DNA of 7,935 nt from an uncultured Clostridia bacterium (GCA_946055715.1 CAMGGT010000031.1:1-7935); one strand, 5' to 3'; shown: positions 1-5,838, counted from the first letter of the stretch. Notes: generated by a model not told the origin, from the sequence alone. Translations and numbers: made by a program.

Positions 1-5
1 TATAT

Positions 6-45
6 AAATGACGCCCCATGCGCCAAAACGCATGGGGCGTCATTT
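6..45 (-). terminator. Intrinsic terminator-like hairpin downstream of the FAD oxidoreductase
   Basis: A perfect 17-bp inverted repeat (AAATGACGCCCCATGCG and its complement) encloses a 6-nt loop. It lies 34 nt after the oxidoreductase stop codon. Read leftward, the stem runs into TTTATATA, a modest U-rich tail. Read rightward, it is followed by GGTGTTG, which is not a terminator tail. The hairpin therefore most likely ends the leftward oxidoreductase transcript. The stem geometry is certain; termination efficiency is inferred. Confidence 0.75.
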
Positions 46-79
46 GGTGTTGTTGCGCCTGCAACGACATCACTCTTCT

Positions 80-1435
80 TTACACCGCAGAGCCGCCCTT
101 GCGCAGCAGTGCGCGCACGGCGGTGCCGTCGATGTCAAAGATGGCTTTTTGGCTGTCAAGGCATGCGGCGGCCGCACATCCGGCGGCCTCTCCGAGCTGG
201 TTCAGGTTGACCATCACCCGCAAGGCGCCAAACGCGCCGCTGTCTGCGTTGAGCATCCGCCCGGCGGGGATGACATTTGCCCATGTCTCTTGCACCAGAA
301 TGCCAAAGGGCACCTGATAGTAGGTGGCGGGCTCGCCTTCGATCCCCTGCTCTTCGCGCCAGTTGCCCGTCTCTGTTCTGGTGTCCTTGCCGTAGATGGT
401 TCTGCGCGTGCCGTCCAGATACCAGAAGGTGATGCCCATATTGTCGGAATGATGCACATCCGACGGGTAGGTGCCGTTCATGATGCCGTCGGGATAGCGC
501 GTGCCGGTGAGCAGCGGCAGTCTTTCTGCCTTAAAGCGGGTGGGATAATGGACGGTTTCGCGGATGCCGATGTAGGAGGCGGCATTGGTGATGGCATAAT
601 GGGTATCCGTGCGGCCGTATTTTTTGAGCATATCCAGAAAGCCGCGCATCTGCTTGCGCCCTGTCTGCTCTGCTTTGGTCAGGTCGGCGGCCTTGTCGCA
701 CCTGACCCCGAATACATGGTTGTCTGCCCGCATGGTAATGCCGGGGCAGCCCGCAAGCCCCGTGCTCCAGCCCCAGTCGTCTTCAAGGCCGAATTCGGCG
801 CCGTGGGCGTGGATGATGCCCGGAACATCCACGCCGGCCATATTGCCCAGCAGGTGGAAGCAGGCAGACGGCGGCTGGATGCGGTCGCCGGTATAGTACG
901 GCATGCCAAGCCGCCGCATGATGTCTCCGTCTCCCGTAGCGTCCACAAAAAAGCCCGCCTTGACGGCGCCGCGCCCGTCGTGGTCCTCGACGATGACGGC
1001 CTTCAGGCAACCACCCTCTGTCAGCGTTCCGCAGACCTTGGTGTGAAAGCGCACATCAATGCCGCATTCCGCCGTCATCTCATCCAGCACGAACGCCATC
1101 TCCACGGGGTTGAAGTTATACGCCGCGCTTCTGTTTGAAGATTTTGTGAGCGCGCCGCGCCCCTCCAGCCGTGCCAGCACCTCCGTTGTCAACCCTGCGA
1201 TGATCTGTTGTTTGTCTTCCGTGTCGTAGAGCGAGTGCCAGATGTTGACCAGCCCGTTCACGGCCGCGCCACCCAGCACATTCGTCTCTTCACACAAAAT
1301 GACCGAACAGCCCAACCTCGCGGCACGAATGGCGGCAAACACGCCGGTGCAGCCGCCGCCGCACACGCAGACATCGGCCTCCCCCACCACGGGAAGCTGT
1401 TTTTCGGGTTCGCAAATCGTATGTTGCCTATCCAA
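80..1435 (-). CDS. FAD-dependent oxidoreductase (FAD_oxidored family), 451 aa
   Basis: A probably cytoplasmic flavoenzyme of the FAD_oxidored (PF12831-like) group, whose members oxidise or reduce varied, mostly unknown small molecules. The Rossmann FAD motif CGGGCTG lies at residues 25-31, followed by an acidic ribose-binding pair (E49, E50). The second FAD motif DATGDGD is at 165-171. The C-terminal FAD segment runs from about 388 to 424, with IPAGRMLNADSGAFG, ALRV and GEAAG. The length suits the family. I chose the TTG start because AAGGAGG sits 8 nt before it. An ATG 90 nt further upstream lacks a site and would place the promoter -10 inside the gene. No signal peptide or membrane segment is seen. 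The gene stands alone and diverges from an AraC regulator that probably controls it. The family is secure; the substrate cannot be read from the sequence. Confidence 0.9.
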   Translation of the reverse strand: MDRQHTICEPEKQLPVVGEADVCVCGGGCTGVFAAIRAARLGCSVILCEETNVLGGAAVNGLVNIWHSLYDTEDKQQIIAGLTTEVLARLEGRGALTKSSNRSAAYNFNPVEMAFVLDEMTAECGIDVRFHTKVCGTLTEGGCLKAVIVEDHDGRGAVKAGFFVDATGDGDIMRRLGMPYYTGDRIQPPSACFHLLGNMAGVDVPGIIHAHGAEFGLEDDWGWSTGLAGCPGITMRADNHVFGVRCDKAADLTKAEQTGRKQMRGFLDMLKKYGRTDTHYAITNAASYIGIRETVHYPTRFKAERLPLLTGTRYPDGIMNGTYPSDVHHSDNMGITFWYLDGTRRTIYGKDTRTETGNWREEQGIEGEPATYYQVPFGILVQETWANVIPAGRMLNADSGAFGALRVMVNLNQLGEAAGCAAAACLDSQKAIFDIDGTAVRALLRKGGSAV

Positions 1436-1443
1436 GGTTTCTT

Positions 1444-1450
1444 CCTCCTT
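1444..1450 (-). promoter_or_regulatory. Ribosome binding site that fixes the TTG start of the oxidoreductase
   Basis: AAGGAGG on the minus strand lies 8 nt before TTG at 1435. It is the only good Shine-Dalgarno sequence near the 5' end of this gene and decides the start. The protein therefore begins MDRQHTICEP (TTG read as Met), just ahead of the FAD motif. Confidence 0.85.
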
Positions 1451-1471
1451 GCAATCAGATGATCTGTTTCT

Positions 1472-1477
1472 ACTATA
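1472..1477 (-). promoter_or_regulatory. -10 box (TATAGT) of the oxidoreductase gene, no recognisable -35
   Basis: TATAGT on the minus strand would start transcription near 1465, giving a leader of about 30 nt before the TTG. The expected -35 position (about 1495-1500) reads AAGACG, with no match to TTGACA. A good -10 without a -35 is typical of promoters that need an activator, which fits the neighbouring AraC protein. This is a prediction from base composition and spacing only. Confidence 0.5.
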
Positions 1478-1530
1478 CACGCCGCGCGGGCGGCCGTCTT
1501 CCCTCAAACGCGCAGATCTCTCCACTTTTG

Positions 1531-1545
1531 TTCAATCGTGTTGAA
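1531..1545. promoter_or_regulatory. Candidate operator dyad in the divergent intergenic region
   Basis: TTCAA-TCGTG-TTGAA is a perfect 5-bp inverted repeat with a 5-nt spacer. Weaker symmetry extends outwards. The right arm overlaps the -35 (TTGAAA) of the araC-type gene. The centre lies about 70 bp upstream of the predicted start of the oxidoreductase transcript. One site could therefore repress the regulator's own gene and activate the divergent enzyme gene. AraC proteins often use direct repeats, so the symmetry is suggestive only. Confidence 0.35.
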
Positions 1546-1569
1546 AAGAGGCGGGAGATGCGGTATAAT
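1541..1569 (+). promoter_or_regulatory. Sigma-A type promoter of the AraC-family gene
   Basis: TTGAAA at 1541-1546, a 17-nt spacer and a consensus TATAAT at 1564-1569. Transcription should start near 1576, giving a leader of about 60 nt to the ATG at 1635. The near-perfect match predicts constitutive strength unless it is repressed through the overlapping dyad. Confidence 0.8.
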
Positions 1570-1578
1570 GATTCTGAC

Positions 1579-1604
1579 GGGTGCCGCCCCTGCCGCGGCA
1601 TCCC
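1579..1604 (+). other. GC-rich hairpin at the 5' end of the AraC-gene leader
   Basis: GGG-TGCCGC pairs with GCGGCA-T-CCC around a 7-nt loop, a nine-pair stem with one bulged T. It lies almost at the predicted transcript start and ends about 16 nt before the ribosome binding site at 1620. It could stabilise the 5' end of the mRNA. No known riboswitch fold is recognisable. Confidence 0.4.
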
Positions 1605-1634
1605 CGATGCCCATATGACGGAGGTGTAAACGCC

Positions 1635-2498
1635 ATGTTTGACAGCTATGACCGCAAGATCGAAGCCAACGGTACTTTTCTTGCGGGGTATCGGCAGCAG
1701 AATGTGTGCCGCTCGATGATGCCCTCCTTTCTCTTTACCACCCTGCGGGTCATCCGGGTGCTGTCGGGCGACGCGGAGTGGAGGATCGGGGCCACCTGCC
1801 GCCACATCCGCCGGGGCGACCTTGTGGCGGTCAACAATGTGGAACTGCGGCAGTTCGTTTCTGCCTCGCCCGATTTTGTCTATGACACCTATGCCTTCAC
1901 CCCGGCGGTGTTTTCGTCCCACCGGCTATGCCTCTGCTTTTTTTACAACCGTCCCGACCGTTTTTCGCCGGTGTTTTGCCCCGAAGACGCCTGCCACGCA
2001 AAGGCAACGCTTCTGCTGGACATGCTCACCGACCTGTTTCTTTCGGACACGCGCACGCCTGAGACGGCCATTCTGGCGGCCTCTCTGATCACATCGGTCA
2101 TTTCGCTGATGATGGCAGACCGGCGGGAATGTCTGGAAGAGCAGACCGTGCGGCGGCTGTCCACCGCCGCGGTGGCAGACACCATCCTCTATATTCATCA
2201 GCACCTGACGGAGGATCTGTCGGTCAAGCGGCTGGCAGAACGTGCGGCCATGAGCCGCGGCTACTTTTCTGCGGTCTTCAGGCGGTGTACCGGCATCGGC
2301 CTGCCGGGGTTTGTGAACGGAGCGCGGGCGGCCCATGTGGTGGAACTGTTGCAGTCCGGCGCGAAGCGGAATGTGCTTGACGCGGCGCTGGCAAGCGGGT
2401 TTGATTCTTCCTCCGGTTTCTATAGATCCTTCAAGGCCGTCTTCGGGGTGCCGCCGCTGAAATACATCGGCTCTTTTGGCGAAGCCGGAACGCCATAA
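1635..2498 (+). CDS. AraC-family transcriptional regulator, 287 aa
   Basis: A DNA-binding regulator with an N-terminal sensing half and a C-terminal AraC/XylS domain. Residues about 30-95 look like a small beta-rich, cupin-like ligand domain. The DNA-binding domain covers about 180-282. Its first helix-turn-helix is near 195-216 (LSVKRLAERAAMSRGYFSAV). The second is near 246-268, with the conserved ASGFDSSSGFYRSFK and then GVPP. I chose ATG 1635 because GGAGGTG lies 8 nt before it; upstream in-frame ATGs have no site. Length is normal for the family. It diverges from the FAD oxidoreductase gene across 199 bp, the usual arrangement for a local regulator and its target. The ligand is unknown. 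The N-terminal half carries several cysteines (25, 55, 99, 101, 115, 120) whose role cannot be judged. Confidence 0.93.
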   Translation: MFDSYDRKIEANGTFLAGYRQQNVCRSMMPSFLFTTLRVIRVLSGDAEWRIGATCRHIRRGDLVAVNNVELRQFVSASPDFVYDTYAFTPAVFSSHRLCLCFFYNRPDRFSPVFCPEDACHAKATLLLDMLTDLFLSDTRTPETAILAASLITSVISLMMADRRECLEEQTVRRLSTAAVADTILYIHQHLTEDLSVKRLAERAAMSRGYFSAVFRRCTGIGLPGFVNGARAAHVVELLQSGAKRNVLDAALASGFDSSSGFYRSFKAVFGVPPLKYIGSFGEAGTP

Positions 2499-2512
2499 AA
2501 TCTATTATATGA

Positions 2513-2551
2513 TGTGGGGGAGGCCTTTTTGAAAAAAGGCCCTCCCCCACA
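2513..2551. repeat. Long stem-loop after the AraC gene, first member of a modular repeat
   Basis: TGTGGGGGAGG-CCTTTTT pairs with AAAAAGG-CCCTCCCCCACA, with one bulged C and a tiny loop, beginning 14 nt after the AraC stop codon. The stem is long enough to stop or shield the 3' end of the AraC mRNA. No T-run follows it rightward, where CCCCCTC comes next, so it is not a classic intrinsic terminator. Similar G-run/T-run stem-loops are, as far as I recall, common between genes in Oscillospirales; I could not check this. Confidence 0.65.
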
Positions 2552-2579
2552 CCCCCTCTCAAAAACTTTGCGTGAAGAG
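2552..2579. repeat. 28-nt direct repeat, copy 1
   Basis: Begins CCCCCTCTCAAAAACTTTGC and ends GTGAAGAG. It is identical to 2764-2791 and directly abuts the stem-loop at 2513-2551. CTCTCA near its start can pair imperfectly with TGAAGAG at its end. The identity of the two copies was seen by direct comparison; the nature of the element is inferred. Confidence 0.9.
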
Positions 2580-2733
2580 TATTGATAGATAAACACCGCC
2601 AATAAAGCCCTTCGACACGGCAAAAAATAAAAGAGAGTCGCAGAGCAACAGAGCAAACATTTTCGCTTGATTACTGCCGCAAGCAGGAAACTCACTTTCC
2701 ACTTCTTCACTTTTCACTATTACTTATTCACTT

Positions 2734-2763
2734 GGGGCTGTTGCGGATGCGACAGCCCCTTTT
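2734..2763 (+). terminator. Intrinsic terminator-like hairpin GGGGCTGT...ACAGCCCC-TTTT
   Basis: An 11-bp stem (one G-T wobble) with a GGAT tetraloop is followed by TTTT on the plus strand, then directly by the second 28-nt repeat. It is oriented to end rightward transcription coming from the AraC gene. It also forms the variable hairpin part of the second copy of the repeat element. Confidence 0.65.
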
Positions 2764-2791
2764 CCCCCTCTCAAAAACTTTGCGTGAAGAG
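2764..2791. repeat. 28-nt direct repeat, copy 2
   Basis: Identical over 28 nt to 2552-2579 and, like it, placed immediately to the right of a stem-loop. The two stem-loops differ in sequence while this tail is invariant. The flanks on the right differ completely (T after copy 1, GATGG after copy 2), so the repeat boundary is sharp there. Confidence 0.9.
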
Positions 2792-2883
2792 GATGGAAAA
2801 TGCCCTTTGCAAATCCCTCCGTCACAGCAAGAAGAAAATCTATGCTCTTCCTCGGTTTCATTGGCGGTTTGTAAGAGAATATC

Positions 2884-2930
2884 AGGGACTGTGGCCGATG
2901 CGCACAAGCGTGCATTGGCCACAGTCCCTT
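2884..2930. terminator. Terminator-like hairpin between the convergent AraC and TetR genes
   Basis: AGGGACTGTGGCC pairs perfectly with GGCCACAGTCCCT, and the stem continues inwards through seven more pairs (two wobble) to the loop ACAAGC. It lies 38 nt after the TetR stop codon. Rightward, the stem is followed by TTTAAGTTT; leftward, by GATATTCTCTT. It could end transcripts from both directions, with the better U-tail for rightward ones. Its outer arms resemble those of the hairpin at 2734-2759. Confidence 0.65.
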
Positions 2931-2967
2931 TAAGTTTGGCGCGGTAAAACAGCATTTTTGAGGCGGT

Positions 2968-3573
2968 TCATTCAGACCGGAGCGGATTGACGATTTCGGG
3001 GCGAACGCATTTGATGATCATGCGCACCATCTCGTCGACCGACTCCGCGCAACCGCCGATTATCCATTCACGGATCAACGACCAGGTTCCGTTGATATAG
3101 AAAGCATACCAATACTTTCTTTCGCGCTCCGATATATTAAAGCGGGACATTACCGGATCCAAAATATCTTTTTTTAATCTTGTATACCGGCTGTCCACAT
3201 TCATCGTGCCCGGGCAACGATCGGACGCCTTGTAAACCGCACGATGATCGTATACAAACCGAAGATACGGTTTCAGATATGTGTCGCTGATGAATACCAG
3301 ATCCGTCAACGGGGCTTCTGTCGGATCATGATAATGGTTTTCGGATACTTCCTTAAATGCGACCTCAAACTGCCTTTCTGTATATTCCATTGCTTCTTCC
3401 AGCAGGTCTCCGATCGTCTCATAGTGAAGGTAGAAAGTTGACCTGTTGACACCGGCCTTCTCGCATATTTCTTTGACGGATATATATGCAATATCCTTCA
3501 CGGCGAGCAGTTCGATCAGCGCCCGATCCATCAGAATTGCAGTATTATAATATTTGCTCTCGGACCTATTCAT
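2968..3573 (-). CDS. TetR/AcrR-family transcriptional regulator, 201 aa
   Basis: A one-domain ligand-responsive regulator. The N-terminal helix-turn-helix spans about residues 31-51 (ISVKEICEKAGVNRSTFYLH), closely matching the TetR signature, with the usual YETIGDLLEE helix after it. The C-terminal half ends in FYINGTWSLIREWIIGG (158-174), typical of the DhaS-like TetR C-terminal domain (PF14278-like). The ATG start is supported by GGGAGGAG 7 nt upstream (3581-3588). The gene begins 17 bp after the stop of the 119-aa membrane protein, so the two are almost certainly one transcript. Hand-counted lines give a GC content in the mid 40s, against roughly 60-65% in ComM, which suggests a separate origin. 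The effector is unknown. It may regulate its own operon through the palindrome at 3998-4005. Confidence 0.92.
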   Translation of the reverse strand: MNRSESKYYNTAILMDRALIELLAVKDIAYISVKEICEKAGVNRSTFYLHYETIGDLLEEAMEYTERQFEVAFKEVSENHYHDPTEAPLTDLVFISDTYLKPYLRFVYDHRAVYKASDRCPGTMNVDSRYTRLKKDILDPVMSRFNISERERKYWYAFYINGTWSLIREWIIGGCAESVDEMVRMIIKCVRPEIVNPLRSE

Positions 3574-3590
3574 AATACTGCTCCTCCCGG

Positions 3591-3950
3591 TTATTCTTCG
3601 GCTTCGCTTATTTCCTTCGCCAACTGCATGATCTCAAATGCATACTTCTTTTTTCCGTTGGCAAGCAACTTCCGATACATGGGATAATTGATGCTCACCC
3701 CCAGGATGCCGACGAGGCCGATGACGATGCCCAGACCCATCATTGCGGCAGTGCCGTTGCCGATGACCTGCATTGCCAGGCACATTCCCGTTCCAAGTAC
3801 AAGAGCCATGATGCTCCCGAACGAAAAAGCAAAAATGTTCGCCGGCAGTTTTGCCCTGCGATCCAGTTTTTTCAGCGCAACCACTTTGGATGTGTTCTTG
3901 GGGGCATACTCGTTTGCAATTGCTTCTGCGAAGATCTTATCTGTGTTCAT
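3591..3950 (-). CDS. Small two-helix membrane protein, 119 aa, unknown function
   Basis: Two hydrophobic segments at about residues 37-63 and 65-88 are joined by a very short turn (GNG). They are flanked by a charged N-terminal region rich in lysine (KNTSKVVALKKLDRRAK) and by a basic then acidic C-terminal tail. The short connection implies a hairpin in the membrane with both ends on the cytoplasmic side. I recall similar proteins beside TetR genes in Clostridia, sometimes carrying a doubtful 'dihydropteridine reductase' name. Nothing here supports an enzyme: there is no nucleotide-binding motif. The ATG start follows GGAGG by 8 nt. It is the first gene of a two-gene unit with the TetR regulator, so it may be the regulated product or an accessory to sensing. 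Function is not assigned. Confidence 0.85.
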   Translation of the reverse strand: MNTDKIFAEAIANEYAPKNTSKVVALKKLDRRAKLPANIFAFSFGSIMALVLGTGMCLAMQVIGNGTAAMMGLGIVIGLVGILGVSINYPMYRKLLANGKKKYAFEIMQLAKEISEAEE

Positions 3951-3983
3951 TTTTGGTTCCTCCGTTTTTTAATCTACACTCTG

Positions 3984-4012
3984 ATTTTACGGAAAAACCG
4001 ATCGGAATTGAA
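3984..4012 (-). promoter_or_regulatory. Putative promoter of the membrane protein-TetR unit
   Basis: On the minus strand a TAAAAT -10 (3984-3989) lies 17 nt from a weak TTCAAT -35 (4007-4012). Transcription would start near 3977, about 27 nt before the ATG. The -35 is poor, so this is a moderate-confidence call based on spacing and position. Confidence 0.45.
3998..4005. promoter_or_regulatory. Candidate TetR operator, CCGATCGG palindrome
   Basis: A perfect 8-bp palindrome, with matching A/T positions further out (AA-N2-CCGATCGG-N2-TT), lies inside the spacer between the proposed -35 and -10. A repressor bound here would block RNA polymerase, the usual mode of TetR autoregulation. Real TetR operators are usually longer (15 bp or more), so this may be only the core. 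Confidence 0.35.
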
Positions 4013-4098
4013 GCACACAGATGGCAATTTGTGTTGATTTCAATGTTTGGCGAGAGAGAAATGCTGATTCCGTCACATCACGGTCTGCCGCCGCAAGG

Positions 4099-4215
4099 GT
4101 GCGCAACGGCGGCGCAGCTGTACCACGGTCATGTTGGCGTTGCACAGGCACTTGTCACCTGCCACGGCAAACTGCACGGCGGCACAGGCATGCGCCCGGC
4201 AGGCCCGCGCGCTGT
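4099..4215 (-). pseudogene. Relic of a second comM/yifB gene (C-terminal domain fragment)
   Basis: Read leftward, one frame gives AVAGDKCLCNANMTVVQLRR, matching AAAGDKCLCNASMTVAQLRR in the intact ComM of this window. Similarity runs over about 40 residues (ComM 412-452). By hand count roughly 85 of 95 bases agree in the best part (4108-4202 against 6204-6298). Seven of the ten differences are transitions where the relic has A or T and the intact gene G or C. No start, ATPase domain or C-terminal end remains, and the frame closes with TGA near 4075. It is a non-functional scrap. It sits 46 bp past the hydrolase stop codon, in the same orientation as comM. A patchy resemblance may continue rightward to 4260. 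Origin by duplication or by import is undecided. Confidence 0.8.
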
Positions 4216-4260
4216 TGTCTCAGTTCCGTTCACGCTCTCCTGCTTTTCCGCGGCTTGCCG

Positions 4261-5838
4261 TTATTTTGTAAACTCCAGATACACGACCGCATACGGCGTA
4301 AGGGACATCCGGAGGGGATCGTCACCCGCGACAAACACCTCCGTCTCGGTCGTGCCGTCCTCCCTGACCGTTGTGACCGTGACGGCGGCATACGCTTCGC
4401 CCTCCACGGCAAAGGCAACCGTCTTTTCCTCTTTTGTATAGTTGGTGGCCAGCACGCCCAGCGCATCCCCGTCGCGCGCCGCCAGCACATACACGCCCTG
4501 CCCGTCACCCCGGACACCGACACGCTCGCCCTTGCGACAGAGGTCAGACCAGAAACACATGGTGTGATAGGTTGGGTAAATGGCAAGGTCACGGTCGGCA
4601 TAAGGCGCAAGCAGGTCTTTCAGCACGGCTCTGAATGCGTCTGCCCCGCCTGATATCCATGCCTGTGCCAATGCCTGCATGTTGTCCTGCATGATGCCGA
4701 AATAGGGCTTTCCGTACAGCCCGCACCAATAGTCGCTCGACTGCCCGTCATAGTAAAACGCGGCATCTGCGGGGCTGTCCTGCAGGCAGATCATGGTCGC
4801 GGCCGCATAGGATGCGCCCTGCATTCCCTTAATGGCGAGGTAGGTGGAAGAAAGATCGTTCCAGTTCGCCACATAATTCCATTCATCCAGCCACAAGGGG
4901 ATGTCGCCCAGTCCCGCCGAGGTGAGCGTGTTTTTGATCTCCTTCGCCTGTGCGGCGGCAGTCCGCGGGTCGGACGCATAGCAATGCCAGGTGAAGAAGT
5001 CAAGCGGAGCGCGCACGCCGGAGCGGGTAATGCCCGCAAGAAACTGCTGCACCGCGTCTCGGTTGGTGGTGGCAAGGGCGGGGCCACCCACCATGATCTC
5101 CGGGAATGCGGCCTTGAGCTTTGTGGCCGTGATGTAATACAGGTCATAATACTGCTCTATGGTGCCGGTCCACATCGTGGCCATGTCCGGTTCGTTCCAG
5201 ATCTCCCAATAGCGGATATCATATCCAAGATCTTCCCGATAATGGCGCACGATCTGCACGCACACATCCGCCCACTTGTCAAAGTCGGCGGGCGGGTCGA
5301 TATACCGCACACCGGGCACCCCGAGGGAATCAATGGATTCTCCCAGGCGAAACAGCACCTCAGCCCCTGTGGCCGCAACCGCCGCCACATAGGCGTCGGA
5401 ACCCGAAAAATCATAGGCAGAGGGATCGTCCGCATCTGCGGAAAAATCCGGGAAGATGCAGTGAATATCAATGTATGCGTCCCGCCCGAACGGGAATTCG
5501 GCGTCATGCAGGCGCACCATTGAAATCCCCATGTCGGCAAACAGCGCGGTGGCGTCGATGTAGGGCACATCAAACAGGTCATAGCCGCTGCACGGGCCGT
5601 TGTTGATCCCCAGCAACGACTTGATCTGTTCCCCACCGGTCGCCTCAATGCGGATCTCCTGCGCCGCCGGAGACGGCGGTTCGGTCACAGGGATGCTTGC
5701 GGAAGAACCGGTGCTGCCGTCGGGCAGGGTGCTTCCTCCGGGGGCGGTGCCGGTGGTTTCATGCGGTCCACAGGCGGGAAGGCAGGCGCAGAACAGCAAA
5801 AGAGCGGTGGCAAACACAAAGAAATTCACTTTTTTCAT
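4261..5838 (-). CDS. Secreted lipoprotein with clan GH-A glycoside hydrolase domain, 525 aa
   Basis: Probably a surface-anchored enzyme cleaving a glycan. Residues 1-23 form a lipoprotein signal: MKKV, a hydrophobic stretch, then the lipobox LPAC with Cys23 as the lipidated residue. A Gly/Ser/Thr/Pro-rich linker (about 24-58) follows. The (beta/alpha)8 region runs from about 70 to 430. WEIWNEPD (211-218) holds the likely acid/base Glu216, and PLWLDEW (314-320) holds the likely nucleophile Glu319. Their spacing of about 100 residues suits clan GH-A retaining enzymes. TWHCYASDP (283-290) resembles the active-site His region of GH39 and related families. A beta-sandwich-like tail (about 440-525) ends the protein. 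I chose the ATG at 5838, which has AAAGGA 9 nt upstream; longer versions would bury the signal peptide. GH39-like is the best guess; family and substrate are open. Confidence 0.85.
   Translation of the reverse strand: MKKVNFFVFATALLLFCACLPACGPHETTGTAPGGSTLPDGSTGSSASIPVTEPPSPAAQEIRIEATGGEQIKSLLGINNGPCSGYDLFDVPYIDATALFADMGISMVRLHDAEFPFGRDAYIDIHCIFPDFSADADDPSAYDFSGSDAYVAAVAATGAEVLFRLGESIDSLGVPGVRYIDPPADFDKWADVCVQIVRHYREDLGYDIRYWEIWNEPDMATMWTGTIEQYYDLYYITATKLKAAFPEIMVGGPALATTNRDAVQQFLAGITRSGVRAPLDFFTWHCYASDPRTAAAQAKEIKNTLTSAGLGDIPLWLDEWNYVANWNDLSSTYLAIKGMQGASYAAATMICLQDSPADAAFYYDGQSSDYWCGLYGKPYFGIMQDNMQALAQAWISGGADAFRAVLKDLLAPYADRDLAIYPTYHTMCFWSDLCRKGERVGVRGDGQGVYVLAARDGDALGVLATNYTKEEKTVAFAVEGEAYAAVTVTTVREDGTTETEVFVAGDDPLRMSLTPYAVVYLEFTK

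Larger units (their letters stand above)
2499..2967. other. Repeat-rich intergenic region without a credible gene
   Basis: This 469-bp stretch between the convergent AraC and TetR genes is AT-richer than its left neighbour. It is built of stem-loops and short repeats. Besides the elements listed separately, it has a tandem 8-bp repeat CAGAGCAA (2641-2656) and a run of CACTT/TCACT units (about 2691-2732). Short open frames cross it on both strands, but they run through the hairpins, lack ribosome binding sites and resemble no family, so I call none of them. Confidence 0.6.

Noticed and set aside
8..1138. Long plus-strand open frame (376 aa) opposite the oxidoreductase
   Set aside because: It is antisense to a gene with clear FAD motifs, has no ribosome binding site, begins inside the terminator hairpin and resembles no family. 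It is a by-product of high GC content.
1436..1525. Upstream ATG start for the oxidoreductase
   Set aside because: It includes the -10 box and the strong AAGGAGG within the coding region, and the extra residues are polar and unlike the family.
2499..2967. CRISPR array or insertion sequence in the repeat-rich region
   Set aside because: There are only two copies of the 28-nt unit, 212 bp apart, with no regular spacers, no cas genes, no transposase and no paired terminal inverted repeats.
4087..4113. GCCGCCG/CGGCGGC dyad at the edge of the comM relic as a terminator for the hydrolase gene
   Set aside because: The loop is 13 nt and the leftward flank AGACCGTG has no T-run. The right arm is part of the sequence shared with intact comM, so the symmetry is probably accidental.
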